NCBI GenBank assembly: GCA_002478865.1
Contig: DLJZ01000022.1
Span: 49,350-113,349, forward strand
Direction: 5' to 3'
Length of the DNA: 64,000 nt
From: Hungatella sp. UBA7603
Lineage (GTDB): Bacteria > Bacillota > Clostridia > Lachnospirales > Lachnospiraceae
A model generated the notes under the pieces. That model made no database searches and was not told where the DNA came from. It was given only the letters and a program-made list of their open reading frames with translations. Positions 54,032-62,968 of this stretch are shown piece by piece; position 1 is the first letter of the stretch, and every line of letters begins with the position of its first letter. Both the position numbers and the translations under genes were made by a program.

Positions 54032-54976
54032 CTAATCCAAGATGAGCCTGGCAGCGCCGTAAATTCCTGCGTCATTGCCCAAGGTGGCCAGTACTATAGT
54101 GCCCTTATTCTTAGATATCGGTGTGAACTTTTCGTAATTATGATCAATGGTATCAATCAGGAACTGGCCTGCTTTTGATACTCCACCGCCCAGAACGAAA
54201 ACCTCCGGATCTATGGTCATGGCAACCTGAGAAAGCAAAAGTCCAAGATAATGACCCACAGTCTCCATAACTTCCAGAGCAAGGGGATCTCCTGCCTTTG
54301 CTTCATCCAGCACGTTTTTTGCTGTAACCTGTTGGCCAAAGCTTCTTAAGGAAGAAGGCAGATCCTTTGATGCCATCATTCTTTTTGCTTCGTTTGCGAT
54401 TCCAGTCGCACTTGCAACCTGCTCCACACAGCCGACTCCGCCGCAGTTGCAGGTTTCTGTTTCATCTCCACGGATATGGATATGACCGATCTCTCCAGCT
54501 AGTCCATGCCGTCCAGATACGATTTTCTCGTCAATGATTACGCCTCCGCCTACACCGGTTCCTAACGTAACCATAACGATATCATGATATCCTTTTCCTC
54601 CGCCTTGCCACATCTCTCCAAGAGCTGCTACATTGGCATCGTTTGCGCTTTTTACTGGCAGACCATGAAGCATCTCACTCAGTTCTCGCTCGGGATATCG
54701 GTCACGCCAGCCTAAGTTGACGCAAACCTCTACATAACCATTTGGCAGAACAGGGCCCGGGATCCCAAGCCCGGCGCCTTGTATCTGATCAATGGGAATA
54801 TTAAGTTCTTTCAGCTTTTCTAAAATAGAAGCTCCCACATCATCAAGGATGTATTTTCCACCCTCTTCTTTTCTAGTCGTCACTTCCCATTTATGCAAAA
54901 GCTCCCCTGTTACTTCAAACAGTCCCATCTTTACAGAGGTACCGCCTACGTCAACACCAATACATTTCATTCCCAT
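54032..54976 (-). CDS. ROK-family glucokinase
   Basis: The 314-residue protein has the ROK kinase signature: VDVGGTSVKMG phosphate loop, NDANVAALGE with the catalytic Asp, and TLGTGVGGGVII. It also has the zinc-binding motif CNCGGVGCVEQ preceded by GHIHIR. Glucose phosphorylation with ATP is the expected activity for this branch. It follows transketolase by 43 bases in the same orientation. The first in-frame ATG (54976) is used; a second lies two codons downstream. Both share one GGAG site. Confidence 0.9.
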   Translation of the reverse strand: MGMKCIGVDVGGTSVKMGLFEVTGELLHKWEVTTRKEEGGKYILDDVGASILEKLKELNIPIDQIQGAGLGIPGPVLPNGYVEVCVNLGWRDRYPERELSEMLHGLPVKSANDANVAALGEMWQGGGKGYHDIVMVTLGTGVGGGVIIDEKIVSGRHGLAGEIGHIHIRGDETETCNCGGVGCVEQVASATGIANEAKRMMASKDLPSSLRSFGQQVTAKNVLDEAKAGDPLALEVMETVGHYLGLLLSQVAMTIDPEVFVLGGGVSKAGQFLIDTIDHNYEKFTPISKNKGTIVLATLGNDAGIYGAARLILD

Positions 54977-55019
54977 GGCCCTTATGCTCCTTTTCCTTTT
55001 GTATCAAGATGTCGGAAAC

Positions 55020-57002
55020 TTATGATAAGGATTTTGCAACTTCTGCCACTCGCTCAGCTGTAAATCCAAAATGTTTGAATAACTGATCTGCAGGGCCACT
55101 GGCACCATAACCTGTCATGGTCACGTATGCACCATCAAGACCTACATATTTACCCCAGCCAAAATCACTTAAGGCTTCCACTGCCACACGTTTTCTAACT
55201 GCCTTTGGAAGAACGGATTCTTTATATTCATCACTCTGCTCTTCAAAGAGATCCATACAAGGCATGGAAACAACTCTTACCTTTTGGTCTGCAAGGAGCT
55301 CTTTTGCCTTTACAGAAAGCTCAACTTCAGAACCGCTGGCAATTAAGATGATATCTGGAGTTCCCTCACAGTCATCAATCACATATCCACCCTTTAATGC
55401 ATCTTTGCTGCTTCCTGGCATTGGAGTTAAGTTCTGTCTGGTGAGAACAAGGCCAGTAGGAGTCTTTTTGGAAGTCAGTGCAGAATACCAAGCTGCTTCT
55501 GTCTCGATTTCATCACAAGGACGGAACACATGGAAATTCGGCATTGCTCTTAACATTGCAAGCTGCTCGATTGGCTCATGAGTTGGTCCATCTTCGCCTA
55601 CCCCAATGCTATCATGAGTGAATACAAAGGTCTGTGGAATGCCCATGAGGGAAGCCAGACGTGCCATAGGCTTTGTATAATCACTAAATACAAAGAAGGT
55701 TGCGATGTAGGTGCGAAGTCCTCCGTGAAGAAGCATACCGTTACCGATTGCAGTCATTCCAAGCTCTCTAACACCAAAATGCATGTTGCGTCCGCCTCTG
55801 TCTTCTTTTGAGAAATCTCCAACACCAGACATATTGGTCTTATTGGATGGAGCAAGATCTGCTGACCCGCCGATAAGATTAGGAATACAGGTTTTCACAC
55901 GATTTAAAATCTGACCGGAGATATTTCTGGTTGCATCTGCCTTTTCTGGTTTCTTCCAGAAATCAGTGCAAGCGTCAATTGCCTTACTTGTGCCATCTGG
56001 ATCATGGTAGGAATTCCAAAGTGCTTCCATCTCTGGATATTCTTCGCAGTATGCTGCAAACATAACGTTCCATGCAGCTTCTACTTCTGCCTTTTCCTCA
56101 GCCAGTTTCTTATAGTGGCTATATACCTCTTCTGGTACAAAGAAAGGCTCTGTGGAAGGCCAGCCAAGATTCTCTTTTAAAGCAGTGATATTGTCTGCGC
56201 CAAGAGGTTCTCCATGAGCACTTGCTTTTCCCTGCTTTGCTGGACAGCCATAACCAATCTGAGTTTTTATGGTGATAAAGGATGGGCGCTCGGTATCTGC
56301 CTTCGCTTCTTCGATGGCGCGGGCAATAGCACCTAGATCATTTCCGTCTTCTACGGTAATGGTCTGGAAATGGAATGCCTCCATGCGTTTTTGAACATCC
56401 TCAGTAAATGCGATGTCAGTGCTTCCTTCGATGGAAATCTCGTTGGAATCATAGAAAATAATTAGCTTTGAAAGGCCTAGGGTGCCTGCCAGAGATAGGG
56501 TTTCAGAAGAGATTCCTTCCATCATACATCCATCACCGCCAAGGGCATAAGTATAATGATCCACAACTGGAAACTCATCCTTATTAAATACAGAAGCCAG
56601 ATGGCTCTCTGCAATCGCCATACCAACTGCCATACCCATACCAGCTCCTAAAGGTCCTGTTGTTGCTTCGATGCCAACGGTGTGACCATATTCTGGATGT
56701 CCTGGTGTCTTAGAACCAAGCTGACGGAAATTCATCAAATCCTCTTTGGAGAGGTTTCCATATCCAAACAAGTGAAGCAAGGAATACAAAAGCATGGAAC
56801 CATGGCCTCCTGATAACACAAAACGATCCCTGTTTGCCCAATCAGGATCAGCCGGGTTATGGTTTAAATGGTTTGCCCATAATTCATAAGCCGCGGATGC
56901 ACAACCTAAAGGGAGTCCGGGGTGTCCGGAATTGGCTTTCTGGATCGCATCTGCTGATAGGATGCGGATTGCATTAATTGACATGGTTTCGACGTTGCTC
57001 AT
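55020..57002 (-). CDS. tkt: Transketolase
   Basis: The 660-residue single-chain enzyme moves two-carbon units between sugar phosphates in the pentose phosphate pathway, using thiamine diphosphate. Visible motifs are SGHPGLPLGCAS with the N-terminal His, GGDGCMMEG plus a following Asn (TPP/Mg2+ binding), FGVRELGMTAIGNG in the Pyr domain and THDSIGVGEDGPTHEP. Length is normal. Its start overlaps the DUF5711 stop by 4 bases (ATGA), an unusual pairing for tkt. AGGAGGACAA supports the start. Confidence 0.96.
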   Translation of the reverse strand: MSNVETMSINAIRILSADAIQKANSGHPGLPLGCASAAYELWANHLNHNPADPDWANRDRFVLSGGHGSMLLYSLLHLFGYGNLSKEDLMNFRQLGSKTPGHPEYGHTVGIEATTGPLGAGMGMAVGMAIAESHLASVFNKDEFPVVDHYTYALGGDGCMMEGISSETLSLAGTLGLSKLIIFYDSNEISIEGSTDIAFTEDVQKRMEAFHFQTITVEDGNDLGAIARAIEEAKADTERPSFITIKTQIGYGCPAKQGKASAHGEPLGADNITALKENLGWPSTEPFFVPEEVYSHYKKLAEEKAEVEAAWNVMFAAYCEEYPEMEALWNSYHDPDGTSKAIDACTDFWKKPEKADATRNISGQILNRVKTCIPNLIGGSADLAPSNKTNMSGVGDFSKEDRGGRNMHFGVRELGMTAIGNGMLLHGGLRTYIATFFVFSDYTKPMARLASLMGIPQTFVFTHDSIGVGEDGPTHEPIEQLAMLRAMPNFHVFRPCDEIETEAAWYSALTSKKTPTGLVLTRQNLTPMPGSSKDALKGGYVIDDCEGTPDIILIASGSEVELSVKAKELLADQKVRVVSMPCMDLFEEQSDEYKESVLPKAVRKRVAVEALSDFGWGKYVGLDGAYVTMTGYGASGPADQLFKHFGFTAERVAEVAKSLS

Positions 57003-58273
57003 TGGTATTGTCCTCCTATTTGTAATCTTATTTCTTTCATATTTTGGGGACCCGTAACGATCAGTGTATTGGGAAATCTGCCGTTTCGGATCTTAGTTAC
57101 CGGAAAATCAAATGTACCGGAAAATTTTAGCCTGCCGGACATGTTATAGACTCTACACGAATTCTCATTATACAGAAATACATGATTACCGTCAATATCA
57201 GCATTGGTATACGGATACTGAAATACCTTGGAAAAGACCTGTTTTCCATCTGGTCTGTAAATATCTAAGCGGTAAGGATTCTCGCCCCCCGGGTTGTCCA
57301 CGATGAGACCCACATATTTACCAGAATAAAATACGCTTTTTATCTGCTCTTTGATTGGAATCTGTTTGACTAATTCTGGGGAAAGAGCATTTTTTGTTGA
57401 GTAAAACGATACGCTGTTGTCTGAGAAAGCACAAGCGTAGGTATCGTCTAAGAAATGCACCTGGGCCACAAGGGAGGAATCATAGGGTTCATCAAATCCA
57501 CCAACCAGCCTGTCCGGAATACTTTTTCCGATTTCTGCAAAATTGTGGAACGCTACCCTTCCATTTAAAGTGCCGTTCTTTAAATAGGCATAGGCTCCCA
57601 TGAGCTGAGTTCCATCTGGAGATAAACTAATATCAACCGGATAGCCGGAATCTCCCCCTAACAGAGCCTTGATCTTTACATCAAGTGCTGATCCGTCTTG
57701 TTTGAAAAAATATATGTAATTGGCGGTTGAATCCTCTAAGACCGCGGCAACCACTCCCTGAGAGGAGACCGTTGCTTTCACAATCGGGAGAACCGTAGTA
57801 GCTACCCCAACATTTCCTGCCTTATTAAATATATAAATGGAATTGCCCTGCAAATCTGCAATTGCAGCATACTCTCCATTAACAACCGCCTTTGGTGACT
57901 TCATCTCATAGCTTTGGATCCATACTTCTTTTCCTTGGGAATCCAGATAGGAAGCACCATCTTTACTGTATTTGAGTAGATTGGAGCCAAAGTTTAGATA
58001 TCCCTCATAGCTTCCCTCATTCAGTTCCTTTGACCATACCACACCATAACCGGTGTAATGGTATAAACTGAAATACTCAAACGCACCGATGCCACCTGCT
58101 GCCAACACCAATAATACCACCAAAGAAATCCGAAACCGCTTCTTTTTTACCTTACTACGGGCTTTTTTAATGATCTCTTCACTGGATTCATCCTTGTTGC
58201 CGGAATTTTGAACAATCTGACTCCGAAGCTGGTTTTTTTTAATCTCTCTGTTCATTGAGTTCCATTCGCTCAT
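56999..58273 (-). CDS. DUF5711 family single-pass membrane protein with beta-propeller-like domain
   Basis: The 424-residue protein has a basic cytoplasmic tail of about 45 residues, one membrane span (about 48-68, RISLVVLLVLAAGGIGAFEYF), and an extracellular region of about 350 residues. That region is made of repeated beta segments ending in a short hydrophobic-aromatic pattern (LLKYSKDGASYLDSQGKEVW, IADLQGNSIYIFNKAG, VDISLSPDGTQLMGAY), like WD40/PQQ propeller blades. Function is unknown. It is translationally coupled to tkt; the glucokinase follows. Confidence 0.75.
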   Translation of the reverse strand: MSEWNSMNREIKKNQLRSQIVQNSGNKDESSEEIIKKARSKVKKKRFRISLVVLLVLAAGGIGAFEYFSLYHYTGYGVVWSKELNEGSYEGYLNFGSNLLKYSKDGASYLDSQGKEVWIQSYEMKSPKAVVNGEYAAIADLQGNSIYIFNKAGNVGVATTVLPIVKATVSSQGVVAAVLEDSTANYIYFFKQDGSALDVKIKALLGGDSGYPVDISLSPDGTQLMGAYAYLKNGTLNGRVAFHNFAEIGKSIPDRLVGGFDEPYDSSLVAQVHFLDDTYACAFSDNSVSFYSTKNALSPELVKQIPIKEQIKSVFYSGKYVGLIVDNPGGENPYRLDIYRPDGKQVFSKVFQYPYTNADIDGNHVFLYNENSCRVYNMSGRLKFSGTFDFPVTKIRNGRFPNTLIVTGPQNMKEIRLQIGGQYQ

Positions 58274-58346
58274 GCAGTTCTCTCCTAAAAATGCCCATAT
58301 ATACTTGTAGTATACAACATTTTATTGAGAAAAGCATTATTTTTTT

Positions 58347-59648
58347 CTACGGAAGCAGTAATTTCTGACCCGCTACAATCTTATTTTCATCCTCTAATCC
58401 ATTGAGCTCACAGATTTCCTTTAACTTGTTTACCGTATGGTATTCTGCCAGACTGATTCCGTAAAGCGTCTCTCCTTCCTGCACCACATGAACTCTTGCT
58501 CCTGAAGCTGCCGCTTCCTGGTTCTTAGAAGGGGCCTCGCTGGTCTCTTTTTGCGCACTGCTCTCGCCAGTTTGTGCCTTTGTTGTCTCTGCAGCAACTT
58601 GACTCGTCTGCTCTGTGGCTTTCTCGCTTTCAGCCACGGTCTGACTTTCCTTTGTGTTGTCTGCCTCAGTCTGAGCCAAGCTTGTTTCCGGGGTTACAGC
58701 GGTTTCTGTTGGCACCTGAGCTTGACCTGCCTGGGTTGGCTGGGTATTCGACATCGTCTCCTTATTCACTGCTGTTGTGGGCGATATGCCAGCTTCTGCA
58801 TCTTCCACCACCACTCCGGTTTGAGACTTACTTTCTTTTTTATGATCTCCTGCTAAAAACTTTTCCGCTTTTGCCGGAATGGCAGAAACGATGACACTTT
58901 CCATGTTTTGCATTCGCTCAAAGTTGTTAAACATAACAATTCCGCCAGCTAATATGACGACTGACATGGCTGTACACATGCCCCGAAGAAGCCCGGCGGT
59001 CTGATGCCTGTCCGTCGCTTCCTCTTTATGTTCGTCCATCCGCTTGCGGAATTCTTCAATAACCTTATCATTTGTATCAGTTTCGATACGTTTTACATCT
59101 TTTCGCAGTACCATATAGTCCTGCATCATTTGGTTTCTTTCATAATATATACTATAGCCCTGGAGCTTGTAAAATCCATCTTCTGATGTTATGTAAACTG
59201 TTTCATCTCCTTCGATTCCATTGCTTAAATACATCAACTTGTTGGTGCCTTCAAAATACTGCATATGTTGTTTCCAGTAATTCAAAGGAGTCAAATCATC
59301 TCCTGGACTGCCACATAAAAACCAGCCGAGAATTGATCTCTTTGGGAAAAGCTGATCAATGCTTTGATAAGCCTTTTTCCAGGAAATATCAGTAAATGAT
59401 ACCCTTCCTGCTTCTGTCACATCCTCCATCTCCAAAGCGCCATCTATGAAGATATAAGGCGTTCCGTCATTGAGTTCCAAACTACCAAGCAGTAGGCCTA
59501 TCCGCAGCCCTTGTCCTCCCACAGGATACAGACGTTTTAAATACGTGTTCACATAATCCTCAACATATAGTTTTACGATCTGATCCCGTTCCCCGATCTG
59601 CCTGATGTTCTTTGGCAGCTTCGGGTACGGATTGTATAATTCACCCAT
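58347..59648 (-). CDS. LysM protein with an N-terminal MPN-like domain
   Basis: The 433-residue protein has three parts. Residues about 20-170 resemble an MPN (JAMM) fold (GLLLGSLELNDGTPYIFIDGALEME, then ILGWFLCGSPGDDLT and a later QHMQYF), but the metal-binding H-x-H is replaced, so it is probably not a protease. A membrane span follows near 222-245, then an extracellular Ser/Thr/Gln-rich linker of about 130 residues, and a C-terminal LysM domain (HVVQEGETLYGISLAEY to QKLLLP). It is predicted to bind peptidoglycan outside and something else inside. The ATG at 59648 follows GAGGTG; a GTG lies two codons before. The MPN call is inference. Confidence 0.7.
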   Translation of the reverse strand: MGELYNPYPKLPKNIRQIGERDQIVKLYVEDYVNTYLKRLYPVGGQGLRIGLLLGSLELNDGTPYIFIDGALEMEDVTEAGRVSFTDISWKKAYQSIDQLFPKRSILGWFLCGSPGDDLTPLNYWKQHMQYFEGTNKLMYLSNGIEGDETVYITSEDGFYKLQGYSIYYERNQMMQDYMVLRKDVKRIETDTNDKVIEEFRKRMDEHKEEATDRHQTAGLLRGMCTAMSVVILAGGIVMFNNFERMQNMESVIVSAIPAKAEKFLAGDHKKESKSQTGVVVEDAEAGISPTTAVNKETMSNTQPTQAGQAQVPTETAVTPETSLAQTEADNTKESQTVAESEKATEQTSQVAAETTKAQTGESSAQKETSEAPSKNQEAAASGARVHVVQEGETLYGISLAEYHTVNKLKEICELNGLEDENKIVAGQKLLLP

Positions 59649-59691
59649 TGGCACACCTCGCTATTCTTTATAATCCAATGCATCATAGCAT

Positions 59692-59697
59692 GTAACA
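59692..59697 (-). promoter_or_regulatory. Extended -10 promoter of the LysM gene
   Basis: On the minus strand TATGAT is preceded by TGC (extended -10), about 44 bases before the start. No good -35 lies at standard spacing. Confidence 0.4.
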
Positions 59698-59710
59698 GGC
59701 GAAAAACGTG

Positions 59711-60310
59711 TCAAAGTATGGACGTGTTCTCCCATAACTTTTCGACAAGAAAAATACTATGGCTGATACAGTCAGCCATACGCATGACAATGGAAAGTCT
59801 TATGCTTTGGAGCATAAGAGGGTCATAATTACTACAACTACCAACGATTCCTGTTATGAAGATATCTCCCACTGACCGAAGTTCCTTACTCACTCCAAGC
59901 CCTGGTTTTAAGGCACCTCTGCCAAGAGTCACATGACCGATGTGCTCCATATTTCCAACAGAAGCATCCACAGCTACTATCACATAATTTGGATATCTTA
60001 AGCGAAGCAAGGTCTGATACGTTTCAAGATTCATGGCGTGTACCGGTCGTTCCAAAGTCCCAATGACTTCTATGTGCTCCAGACTTTGTTCTTTTAGCTT
60101 GTAACCGATTAAGGGCCCAAGGCTGTCTCCCGTGGAACGGTCGGTGCCGATGCACAAAAAAAGTACTCCTGATGCTTTCTTATTTTCCAGTTCTATACTT
60201 ATCATATCATAAAGTCTGGAAGCAAAGTCCTCTGTTTCAAAGGAATGCTTTGTGTCATAATAAAAAACGTCCCGGTTACTCCGGATCGAAATTCTTTCCC
60301 ATAGTTTCAT
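59711..60310 (-). CDS. yyaC: YyaC, spore protein (GPR-related fold)
   Basis: The 199-residue protein matches the YyaC/DUF1256 family: LFLCIGTDRSTGDSLGPLIGYKL, ALERP-like GTLERPVHAMNL, VDASVGNMEHIGHVTLGRGALKPGLGV and GDIFITGIVG. YyaC is related in fold to the germination protease GPR and is made in the forespore in Bacillus; its exact function is unsettled. Its presence indicates a spore-former. A sigma-G/F-like promoter lies upstream. Confidence 0.92.
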   Translation of the reverse strand: MKLWERISIRSNRDVFYYDTKHSFETEDFASRLYDMISIELENKKASGVLFLCIGTDRSTGDSLGPLIGYKLKEQSLEHIEVIGTLERPVHAMNLETYQTLLRLRYPNYVIVAVDASVGNMEHIGHVTLGRGALKPGLGVSKELRSVGDIFITGIVGSCSNYDPLMLQSIRLSIVMRMADCISHSIFLVEKLWENTSIL

Positions 60311-60345
60311 AATTTCCTGCCTTGCTGTCCTTATTTTCTCTGTTC

Positions 60346-60375
60346 TATTATAAGCCGTGATTTATGGAATTATTC
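60346..60375 (-). promoter_or_regulatory. Possible forespore (sigma-G-like) promoter of yyaC
   Basis: On the minus strand GAATA (60371-60375), an 18-base spacer and TATAATA (60346-60352) resemble the sigma-G form GMATR-N18-CATWNTA with one -10 mismatch. The TATAAT also fits sigma-A, but without a sigma-A -35. Confidence 0.5.
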
Positions 60376-60399
60376 ACTACATCGTCCTAGAAAAATCGC

Positions 60400-60445
60400 A
60401 AAAAAAAAGTGCAGGAAACAACTGCTTTCGCGTGTCTTCCTGCAC
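60400..60445 (-). terminator. Terminator after the coiled-coil membrane protein gene
   Basis: GTGCAGGAA pairs with TTCCTGCAC (60409-60417 with 60437-60445), with T9 on the minus strand (60400-60408). Confidence 0.92.
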
Positions 60446-60452
60446 CTTCATT

Positions 60453-61544
60453 TTATTCCTTAAGACTCGAATATAGAGTTTTAGCTTCTCCTATGGTGGT
60501 CGCCTTCCCCATTCGTATCATATCAGCCAGTTCATCAAGCAGCTCTGGTATCATAAATTCTTTTCCAATATAAGAAGTATAATTGTCGTTGATAAACAAT
60601 GTCTGCTCCTTTACCCGGATCTCAGCTTCTTTGCCATTAGTCTGAGCTTCTTCATAATCCTTTGTAAGCTTTGATAAGATATCTTTTCTGCCATCTGCAA
60701 TTTCATCTGATATAATAGTCTTTGTTACCTTATCAAACGTGTTTAGGGCTTCCCTTTTCTTATCCATGATATCGGTTAGCTCTTGTTCAATTCTTGCAAT
60801 TTCATCATCATATTTTCCTAAATCATAAGACGCTTCATCCCGGTCCCTTTTAATGGAATGGATGATAACCTTCATCTTCCGTTCGTTGGTCTTAATAAGA
60901 TCCCTGATGGTTCTTCCTTTTCTCAAGGCACTAAGATGCTTCATCTTTGTCCAATTATAGATGAAGATATAAATGCTCCCAAAGATAACAATGGTCAAAA
61001 AATAAATTCCAATTAAATAAAATAAGGTTTTCTCTGGAAGAAGAAAATAGATTCCACATGGAATGGCAAGAAAAAATATGAGGATAACTGTAATTAAAAG
61101 CATCCATTCCCGAAATCCTCCCGGCAGATAGAGTGCATAATAAAGCCTGCTGTTGCAAAATCTGGGAACTCTCTCCTGCCGGAACACGTCCTTCATCTGC
61201 TGCCTCAGCTCTTTATTATTGTCCTTAAGCTCTGCAGTTTCCTCTTCAATTCGCTCTTTCATCCCTTGATTCTTGGCCTTTTCTCGTTTGGCCCTCATCC
61301 GCTTTAGTGCATCTTGTTCTCGTTCAATTTCTTTGTCATAGGTGCCTTCGATCTCATCAATTCTCTTCTTGATCGTAAGGCTAATATCATCTGCCACTGC
61401 CTTTCGTTCTGCTTCCAGCTCCTTTTCCAGATGTCTCTTCTCCTGATGGAACTTTTCCAGCAGATTTCTGCTTGCAGACAGCTCTTGGACGGCTCTGCAT
61501 GCCTCTCCAAGAAAACCAACCTGATCCGTTATGGGTTGTGCCAT
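60453..61544 (-). CDS. Coiled-coil protein with two membrane spans, unknown function
   Basis: I do not recognise a family. The 363-residue protein has a strongly charged N-terminal coiled coil (about 20-125, rich in Glu, Lys and Arg heptads). Two adjacent hydrophobic spans follow (about 148-170 and 175-200), then a second charged coiled coil. A C-terminal region contains FINDNYTSYIGKEFMIPELLDELADMIRMG. Both coiled coils would face the cytoplasm. The ATG at 61544 follows GAAGGGAGA; the frame extends 11 codons upstream without a site. It is monocistronic with a strong terminator. Confidence 0.7.
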   Translation of the reverse strand: MAQPITDQVGFLGEACRAVQELSASRNLLEKFHQEKRHLEKELEAERKAVADDISLTIKKRIDEIEGTYDKEIEREQDALKRMRAKREKAKNQGMKERIEEETAELKDNNKELRQQMKDVFRQERVPRFCNSRLYYALYLPGGFREWMLLITVILIFFLAIPCGIYFLLPEKTLFYLIGIYFLTIVIFGSIYIFIYNWTKMKHLSALRKGRTIRDLIKTNERKMKVIIHSIKRDRDEASYDLGKYDDEIARIEQELTDIMDKKREALNTFDKVTKTIISDEIADGRKDILSKLTKDYEEAQTNGKEAEIRVKEQTLFINDNYTSYIGKEFMIPELLDELADMIRMGKATTIGEAKTLYSSLKE

Positions 61545-61578
61545 CTTAAGTCTCCCTTCTTGGGTTTTTCCTATCAAG

Positions 61579-61607
61579 ATTCTATCATATATTTCACTGT
61601 TTTACAA
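61579..61607 (-). promoter_or_regulatory. Promoter of the coiled-coil protein gene
   Basis: On the minus strand TTGTAA (61602-61607), a 17-base spacer and TAGAAT (61579-61584). Confidence 0.6.
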
Positions 61608-61625
61608 TGTCCGTCATTTTCCACC

Positions 61626-61655
61626 TTGCGCTCTCTCCTTTCCCAATGATATAAT
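61626..61655 (+). promoter_or_regulatory. Promoter of the 88-residue protein gene
   Basis: TTGCGC (61626-61631), an 18-base spacer and TATAAT (61650-61655), about 57 bases before the ATG. Confidence 0.6.
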
Positions 61656-61711
61656 CGTTTTATCATGAAAACAAAGGGTGTAACTGTTGCATTAAGAAGG
61701 GATAATACATT

Positions 61712-61978
61712 ATGTTTCGCATATGGGCAAAATTAGTCAAAGACACAAGGTTCCTTAAGGATACTGTTATCTGCAACTCTGATTACAGCCAGTCCAGGAC
61801 TACTATGATATTTAGCGCTCTGGAAGAGATCTGCTACCAGTTTGACTTGGGAAAACCGATCTGGCTTGATGCCACTGTCTCGGAGTTTAAAAAACACTCC
61901 AAAGCCAGGTTCACCCAGGATAACTTTATTGAACACATAGACTTTGACTTTCTGGAAATCCAGGTCATTGAAGAATAA
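61712..61978 (+). CDS. Small protein of unknown function
   Basis: The 88-residue protein (MFRIWAKLVKDTRFLKDTVI start) has a mixed alpha/beta pattern. It includes a conserved-looking central segment FSALEEICYQFDLGKPIWLDAT and an acidic C-terminus (HIDFDFLEIQVIEE). No motif or membrane span is seen. It has its own promoter, an AAGGGATAA-like ribosome binding site at some distance, and a strong terminator two bases after the coding end, so it is very probably a real gene. Confidence 0.75.
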   Translation: MFRIWAKLVKDTRFLKDTVICNSDYSQSRTTMIFSALEEICYQFDLGKPIWLDATVSEFKKHSKARFTQDNFIEHIDFDFLEIQVIEE

Positions 61979-62009
61979 AAGGGCTGTCGCACATGTGCGA
62001 CAGCCCTTT
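61978..62009. terminator. Fully palindromic bidirectional terminator
   Basis: A 32-base perfect palindrome (14-bp stem, loop CATG, A3/T3 ends) lies between the converging small-protein and lipoprotein genes. Its left end overlaps the stop codon of the small gene by one base. Confidence 0.88.
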
Positions 62010-62022
62010 CACTAAGTGTAGC

Positions 62023-62793
62023 TTACTGACTTCCCATTGTACTTGGGTCAACTTCAGTATAACCTTCTAAATCCGGAGTCGTAACTTCTACGGTCTGACC
62101 CGGATTATTATAGGTTGCATCGGTATCCATAACCATGGAAATGGTCTCGCCCTGAGCAGTCATATCCAAAGACATATTAATCTTTGATTTGGAGAAGTAA
62201 CCATCTTTATTCACAGTTGCTTCGCCCTTTACTTCTTTGATGTTATAGGTTACGCCTTCTAAGTTGGTTCCCATCTGAGCGATCAGATCTTTTACATAGG
62301 AATCCATCTTTTGTGCGTCCACGGTAAAGGTGATAATCTGATTATCGCCATCTTTTTTTGCTGAGATTTCCTTCATATAGGAAGCATCTAAGCTTGCACC
62401 TTCTGTGCTCTGCTTTACCTGCTCCATCATTTCTTTGAGATCCATGGCATATTTGATTTTCTGTCCCATGGAGGTCATGTAGTAATATCCGTTTTCATAG
62501 TACATGGAGATATCCAGGTCCTGTCCCATCACTGAGGTAGTTCCTGTCGCAGAATACTTCATTGTTTCTTTATTGATATCTGCAATCTTCATATCCAGAT
62601 TCATCTTCATGTCTGTCTTGTTCTCACCCTGAGTCATCTGAGTATTGACTATGGAAGTTACATCCATAGATGTCAGCTCTGAAGTTTTCTTCGTCGCCTC
62701 ATTGTAAATCGTTTTTGCGTCCTTTGCTCCTGCACAGGCAGTCATAGAAAATGCCATAGCAAAAACAAGGAACATGGTTAAAGTCTTTTTCAT
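62023..62793 (-). CDS. Lipoprotein of the DUF6612 / LppX-LprAFG-like type
   Basis: The 256-residue lipoprotein has a signal peptide ending in SMTAC with Cys20, then repeated amphipathic strands (DMKMNLDMKIADIN, LDISMYYENGYYYMTSMGQKIKYAMDL, KSKINMSLDMTAQGETISMVMDT). These suggest a half-barrel fold like LppX/LolA-type lipoproteins and the DUF6612 family. It would sit on the outer face of the membrane; the ligand is unknown. The ATG at 62793 follows AAGGAGGAAACT; the longer frame has no such site. Confidence 0.78.
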   Translation of the reverse strand: MKKTLTMFLVFAMAFSMTACAGAKDAKTIYNEATKKTSELTSMDVTSIVNTQMTQGENKTDMKMNLDMKIADINKETMKYSATGTTSVMGQDLDISMYYENGYYYMTSMGQKIKYAMDLKEMMEQVKQSTEGASLDASYMKEISAKKDGDNQIITFTVDAQKMDSYVKDLIAQMGTNLEGVTYNIKEVKGEATVNKDGYFSKSKINMSLDMTAQGETISMVMDTDATYNNPGQTVEVTTPDLEGYTEVDPSTMGSQ

Positions 62794-62906
62794 AGTTTCC
62801 TCCTTAAAAATGTGTTTCCTAGATACCATTTAATCATATCATGATATTATATTATTTCCAAATTAAGTTTTGTTAAATAGTTACTTAAGAAAATAAAATG
62901 AAAAAT

Positions 62907-62951
62907 CCGGCGTCCGGGCTGAAACCAAAAAGGTCCAAGCCGGAGCGCCGG
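62907..62951 (-). terminator. Terminator after pgi
   Basis: A G+C-rich stem (CCGGCG...CGCCGG outer, CCGG and GGACC/GGTTT inner pairs, some mismatches) has a TTTTT loop and ATTTTTC follows on the minus strand. Confidence 0.88.
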
Positions 62952-62968
62952 TATCATATTCATACACC

